Origin: Sporosarcina obsidiansis
GTDB lineage: Bacteria > Bacillota > Bacilli > Bacillales_A > Planococcaceae
Assembly: GCF_009651005.1 (NCBI RefSeq)
Contig: NZ_WHVW01000001.1
Coordinates: forward strand, 62,001 to 126,000
Direction of reading: 5' to 3'
Length of the DNA: 64,000 nt
Position 1 is the stretch's first letter, and every line of letters begins with the position of its first letter. The translations under genes and the position numbers were made by a program. Positions 60,333 to 64,000 of this stretch are shown here, piece after piece. The notes under the pieces are model-generated. The model was not told where the DNA came from. It saw only the letters and a list, made by a program, of their open reading frames with translations, and made no database searches.

Positions 60333-61976
60333 ATGACAACATTTTCTTCATTGGAACGTACAGCATTAGTTGATCAATTGAATTCAGAGTTTTTTGATGT
60401 CGTCGTAATTGGTGGCGGTATTACGGGAGCTGGCATCGCATTAGATGCGGTAACACGCGGATTGAAGACAGCACTTGTGGAGATGCAGGATTTTGCATCC
60501 GGCACGTCCAGTCGTTCTACAAAACTCGTTCATGGAGGATTGCGCTACTTGAAGCAATTTGAAATCAAGGAAGTTGCTGAATTAGGTAAGGAACGGGCGA
60601 TTGTTTACGAGAATGGACCTCATGTCACGACACCTGAACGCATGCTGCTTCCTTTCCATACAGGTGGTACATTTGGAAGCTTCTCTACATCGATTGGACT
60701 GAAAGTGTACGATTTCTTGGCAGGCGTCAAGAAGTCTGAGCGTCGGACGATGTTGAACGTGCAGCAGACATTGAAACAAGCGCCAATTGTGAAAAAGGAA
60801 GGACTTCGCGGTAGCGGTATGTATGTGGAGTATCGCACAGATGACGCACGGTTGACGATTGAAGTAATGAAAGCCGCAGCGGAAAAAGGCGCGGTGATCT
60901 TGAATTACACGACAGCGGAGGGATTCATCTACAATGATCAGAATAAAATTTCAGGTGTGCAAGTGCGTGACACGATTGCCGATCAACATCTAACCATTAA
61001 AGCGAAGAAAGTAATCAACGCGGCGGGTCCTTGGGTAGACGATGTGAAAAGTATGGCTGGTCATTCTGTTGGAAAACATTTAATCTTATCGAAAGGCATA
61101 CATCTTGTTTTTGATCAGTCTGTTTTCCCGCTCCATCAGGCAATTTATTTCGATACACCAGATAAGCGTATGATTTTTGCGATACCGCGTGAAGGAAAAG
61201 CATATATCGGCACGACGGATACGTTTTACGAAGGCGATCCGAAAGAAATGCAGATCACGGCTACGGATCGCACATATATACTAGATGCTATCAAGTTCAT
61301 GTTCCCCGAAGTCTGCGTGACGGAAGACGATATCGAGTCCAGCTGGGCAGGTGTTCGGCCGTTGATTCACGAAGACGGCAAGAATCCATCTGAAATTTCG
61401 AGAAAGGATGAGATTTGGGAATCGGAAAAAGGCCTTATAACGATTGCGGGTGGAAAACTCACAGGCTACCGCAAGATGGCGGAGACAGTAGTGAACAAAG
61501 TCGTCCGACAGCTGTCCGATGAAACCGGTCGTAAATTCCCGCACAGCATAACGAAACGATTCCCGATTTCAGGTGGAGATATCGGTGGGTCTTCGAATTA
61601 TCAACGTTTCATCCAAACAGCTATTGAACGAGGACAGGCACTTGGTTTTACAGAACGCGAAAGTCGGCACCTGGCTTCGCTGTATGGCTCCAACGTAGAG
61701 AAGGTATTCACGATTCCTTACGAACCTGCAACTGACATGCCGCGTATTCTGTACGTTAAATTGCGCTATGCCATCGAACAGGAAATGACGGTGAAACCGA
61801 CAGATTTCTTCGTCCGCCGTACAGGTGATCTATATTTCCACATGGATAACGTAAGGGCTGCAAAATCAGATGTGTTACATGAAATGGCAGCTATTTTGGA
61901 TTGGACGGAAACACAGAAGTTGAAATACGAGCAAGAATTGAATGAAGAAATAAGAAAAGCTACGACAGTCATCTAA
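60333..61976 (+). CDS. glpD: Aerobic glycerol-3-phosphate dehydrogenase
   Basis: FAD enzyme that oxidises glycerol 3-phosphate to DHAP and feeds quinone. The FAD motif DVVVIGGGITGAGIALDAV, SSRSTKLVHGGLRYLKQFE, and YIGTTDTFYEGDP are present, with a C-terminal helical domain. The start ATG 60333 (MTTFSSLERTAL) has AAGGGAGAG upstream, the frame to its left being leader; 547 aa. Expression is probably controlled by the leader terminator and GlpP, encoded next. Confidence 0.95.
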   Translation: MTTFSSLERTALVDQLNSEFFDVVVIGGGITGAGIALDAVTRGLKTALVEMQDFASGTSSRSTKLVHGGLRYLKQFEIKEVAELGKERAIVYENGPHVTTPERMLLPFHTGGTFGSFSTSIGLKVYDFLAGVKKSERRTMLNVQQTLKQAPIVKKEGLRGSGMYVEYRTDDARLTIEVMKAAAEKGAVILNYTTAEGFIYNDQNKISGVQVRDTIADQHLTIKAKKVINAAGPWVDDVKSMAGHSVGKHLILSKGIHLVFDQSVFPLHQAIYFDTPDKRMIFAIPREGKAYIGTTDTFYEGDPKEMQITATDRTYILDAIKFMFPEVCVTEDDIESSWAGVRPLIHEDGKNPSEISRKDEIWESEKGLITIAGGKLTGYRKMAETVVNKVVRQLSDETGRKFPHSITKRFPISGGDIGGSSNYQRFIQTAIERGQALGFTERESRHLASLYGSNVEKVFTIPYEPATDMPRILYVKLRYAIEQEMTVKPTDFFVRRTGDLYFHMDNVRAAKSDVLHEMAAILDWTETQKLKYEQELNEEIRKATTVI

Positions 61977-62021
61977 CATGGTATAGTAAAGGAAAACTTT
62001 GATGGAGGAGAGATCATCACG

Positions 62022-62594
62022 ATGGCTTTTCACGGTCAGAAAATCTTACCGGCAGCGCGGACGATGAAACAATTCGAGAGGCTCCTAGCCAGTCCTTTCG
62101 AATATATCGTTTTATTGGAAGTGCATATAAGCAATTTGAAAACCTTGAAACTAGAAGCCGATAAACGATGCAAGAAACTCATCATTCATGCCGATTTGAT
62201 CCAGGGATTAAAAACCGATAACTACGCAGCGGATTTCCTATGCAACGACATTCGCCCGGCTGGCATCATTTCCACTAGATCAAATATGATTGCGAAAGCA
62301 AAGGCCAAAGGTATCATTGCGATCCAGCGCATGTTCTTACTCGATACGATCGCACTCGAGAAAAGCTATTCATTAATTCAGCAAACCGCGCCTGACTTCA
62401 TTGAGATGTTGCCTGGCGTTATCCCGGAATTAATTGAAGAAGTACAGGAGCACACTGGTATACCGATCATCAATGGGGGGCTGATCCGCACGAAAAAGCA
62501 TATAGCCGATGCGCTTGGTGCAGGTGCAGTGGCTGTGACTACATCGGATCACTTGCTGTGGGAGTCGTTTACGAAAGATAAAGATAACTGTTGA
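62022..62594 (+). CDS. glpP: Glycerol uptake operon antiterminator GlpP
   Basis: RNA-binding antiterminator of 190 aa that responds to glycerol 3-phosphate. QKILPAARTMKQFERLLAS opens it, LIIHADLIQGLKTDNYAADF and FIEMLPGVIPELIEEVQ follow, and the TIM-barrel-type phosphate loop IINGGLIRTKKHIADALGAG closes the conserved part. It lies between glpD and glpF, both of which have leader terminators. GGAGGAG precedes the ATG. The glpF promoter overlaps its stop codon. Confidence 0.93.
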   Translation: MAFHGQKILPAARTMKQFERLLASPFEYIVLLEVHISNLKTLKLEADKRCKKLIIHADLIQGLKTDNYAADFLCNDIRPAGIISTRSNMIAKAKAKGIIAIQRMFLLDTIALEKSYSLIQQTAPDFIEMLPGVIPELIEEVQEHTGIPIINGGLIRTKKHIADALGAGAVAVTTSDHLLWESFTKDKDNC

Positions 62595-62619
62595 CAGATA
62601 ATTTTAACAAGGATATACT
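62591..62619 (+). promoter_or_regulatory. glpFK promoter
   Basis: TTGACA (62591-62596), 17 bp, TATACT (62614-62619), overlapping the end of glpP. Confidence 0.82.
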
Positions 62620-62640
62620 GGTTAGTAAGTTCATACACGT

Positions 62641-62708
62641 GGTTGAGTTCAGGAGCCCACAGTTAATTTCTTGCATTAGCGCAAGGATTTAATTGTGGGC
62701 ATTTTTTG
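62641..62708 (+). promoter_or_regulatory. GlpP-type antitermination leader of glpFK
   Basis: GCCCAC (62655-62660) pairs with GTGGGC (62695-62700), extended by AGTTAA/TTAAT; a T-rich run follows. GGTTGAGTT at 62641 precedes it, similar to the glpD leader. Confidence 0.8.
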
Positions 62709-62748
62709 CTTTCTGTAACCACACTACAGGATAGGGGAGTAGAAAAAG

Positions 62749-63588
62749 ATGACACCTTTTGTTGGAGAGTTAATCGGAACGATGATCTTGATCATTTTTG
62801 GTGGCGGGGTAGTTGGTGGGGTTCTCATGAAGAAGTCCAAGTCGGAAGGTGCGGGTTGGATTGTCATTTCCATCGGTTGGGGACTAGCGGTTGCCATGGG
62901 TGTGTACGCAGTCGGAGGAGTAAGCGGTGCACATTTAAACCCTGCTGTGACGATCGGGCTTGCTAGTATTGGAGATTTCGCCTGGGCGGACGTGCTGATG
63001 TATATTGCGGCTCAAATGATAGGTGCCATAATCGGAGCAATCATTGTATATTTGCAATATTTACCGCATTGGAAAGAAACTGAGGACCAAGAAGCGAAAT
63101 TATCAGTCTTTTCGACGATTCCAGCTATCCGTCATCCACTATCTAATCTGACAAGTGAGATTATTGGAACATTTGTATTACTTCTTGGATTGCTTTCAAT
63201 CGGAGCCAATGAATTTACTGAAGGGTTAAATCCATTAATTGTCGGTGCCCTCATTATCGCAATTGGAATGTCACTCGGTGGAACGACGGGTTACGCCATC
63301 AATCCAGCACGCGATCTAGGACCACGTATCGCACATTTCTTCTTGCCGATACCTGGAAAAGGGAAGTCCGATTGGGGGTATGCTTGGATTCCAGTTGTGG
63401 GTCCCATTCTCGGTGGTGCATTTGGCGCTTTATTTTATAAACAATTTTTTATTGGGGAAAATAGTGTGGCATTTTGGATTGTCGGGGCGATCGTCTTAGC
63501 AGTTCTGTTGGCTGCTCAATATTCCGTACGAAAAGAAACGAAATCCGTCTATCAACTGTCAAGCACTTCAAAAGCAGAAGCAAAGTAA
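62749..63588 (+). CDS. glpF: Glycerol uptake facilitator
   Basis: Aquaglyceroporin of 279 aa with six membrane helices and two NPA loops: SGAHLNPAVTIGLA and YAINPARDLGPR. The Asp after the second NPAR is typical of glycerol facilitators as opposed to water channels. The ATG at 62749 has GGGGAG upstream. It is followed by glpK at 45 bp. Confidence 0.95.
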   Translation: MTPFVGELIGTMILIIFGGGVVGGVLMKKSKSEGAGWIVISIGWGLAVAMGVYAVGGVSGAHLNPAVTIGLASIGDFAWADVLMYIAAQMIGAIIGAIIVYLQYLPHWKETEDQEAKLSVFSTIPAIRHPLSNLTSEIIGTFVLLLGLLSIGANEFTEGLNPLIVGALIIAIGMSLGGTTGYAINPARDLGPRIAHFFLPIPGKGKSDWGYAWIPVVGPILGGAFGALFYKQFFIGENSVAFWIVGAIVLAVLLAAQYSVRKETKSVYQLSSTSKAEAK

Positions 63589-63630
63589 GAACATGTATAA
63601 TAAAGACCAACTAGTTTACTGGAGGAATAG

Positions 63631-64000
<370 letters not shown>

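Overview
The window is chromosomal DNA of a low-to-mid GC, endospore-forming Gram-positive bacterium. The core gene order (rpoE-pyrG-ywjG-spo0F-fbaA-tal-murAB-glpX-rho-rpmE-tdk-prfA-prmC-spoIIR-ywlC-mntP-ywlE-rpiB-ywlG-glyA-upp-atpIBEFHAGDC-ywzB-murAA-spoIID-spoIIQ-spoIIID) follows the Bacillus subtilis arrangement. The insertions (mnaA between upp and atp, icmF next to rpoE, glpD/P/F/K after spoIIID instead of mbl) and the intergenic repeats suggest a Planococcaceae member, perhaps Sporosarcina or a relative. That placement is inference, not a database result. I see no tRNA, rRNA, CRISPR, transposase or phage gene.

Layout. 1-5520: late cobalamin assembly/salvage operon (cbiB, cobD, cobU, a CobQ lacking its amidotransferase half, cobS, cobC, a short second CobU, PduO adenosyltransferase). 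5741-6943 (-): iron alcohol dehydrogenase with a cre site. 7448-18833: fatty-acyl-CoA oxidation block (FadF-type Fe-S oxidoreductase, thiolase, 3-hydroxybutyryl-CoA dehydrogenase, two acyl-CoA dehydrogenases, TetR regulator, IcmF). PduO makes the adenosylcobalamin that IcmF needs, so the first two blocks are probably linked. 19038-41120: the conserved housekeeping/sporulation segment, with a CTP-sensing pyrG attenuator, a likely sigma-H promoter for spo0F, structured leaders before murAB and mntP, and a chemoreceptor inserted after ywlE. 41797-49082: ATP synthase operon behind a sigma-A promoter preceded by a Rex-like box. 49395-53367: ywzB, murAA, spoIID, spoIIQ. 53544-59688: an aldehyde dehydrogenase with a textbook sigma-54 promoter and a cre site, facing an operon of iron alcohol dehydrogenase, NtrB-like kinase and NtrC-like regulator. 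59816-64000: spoIIID with a sigma-E promoter, then glpD, glpP, glpF and the start of glpK, with matching antiterminator-type leaders before glpD and glpF.

The most unusual signal is a family of intergenic arrays of about seven units spaced exactly 21 bp (core CCGMGCSAAA), found at five loci in both orientations plus a two-unit remnant. A second intergenic family forms long palindromes whose terminal stems differ from copy to copy yet remain self-complementary.
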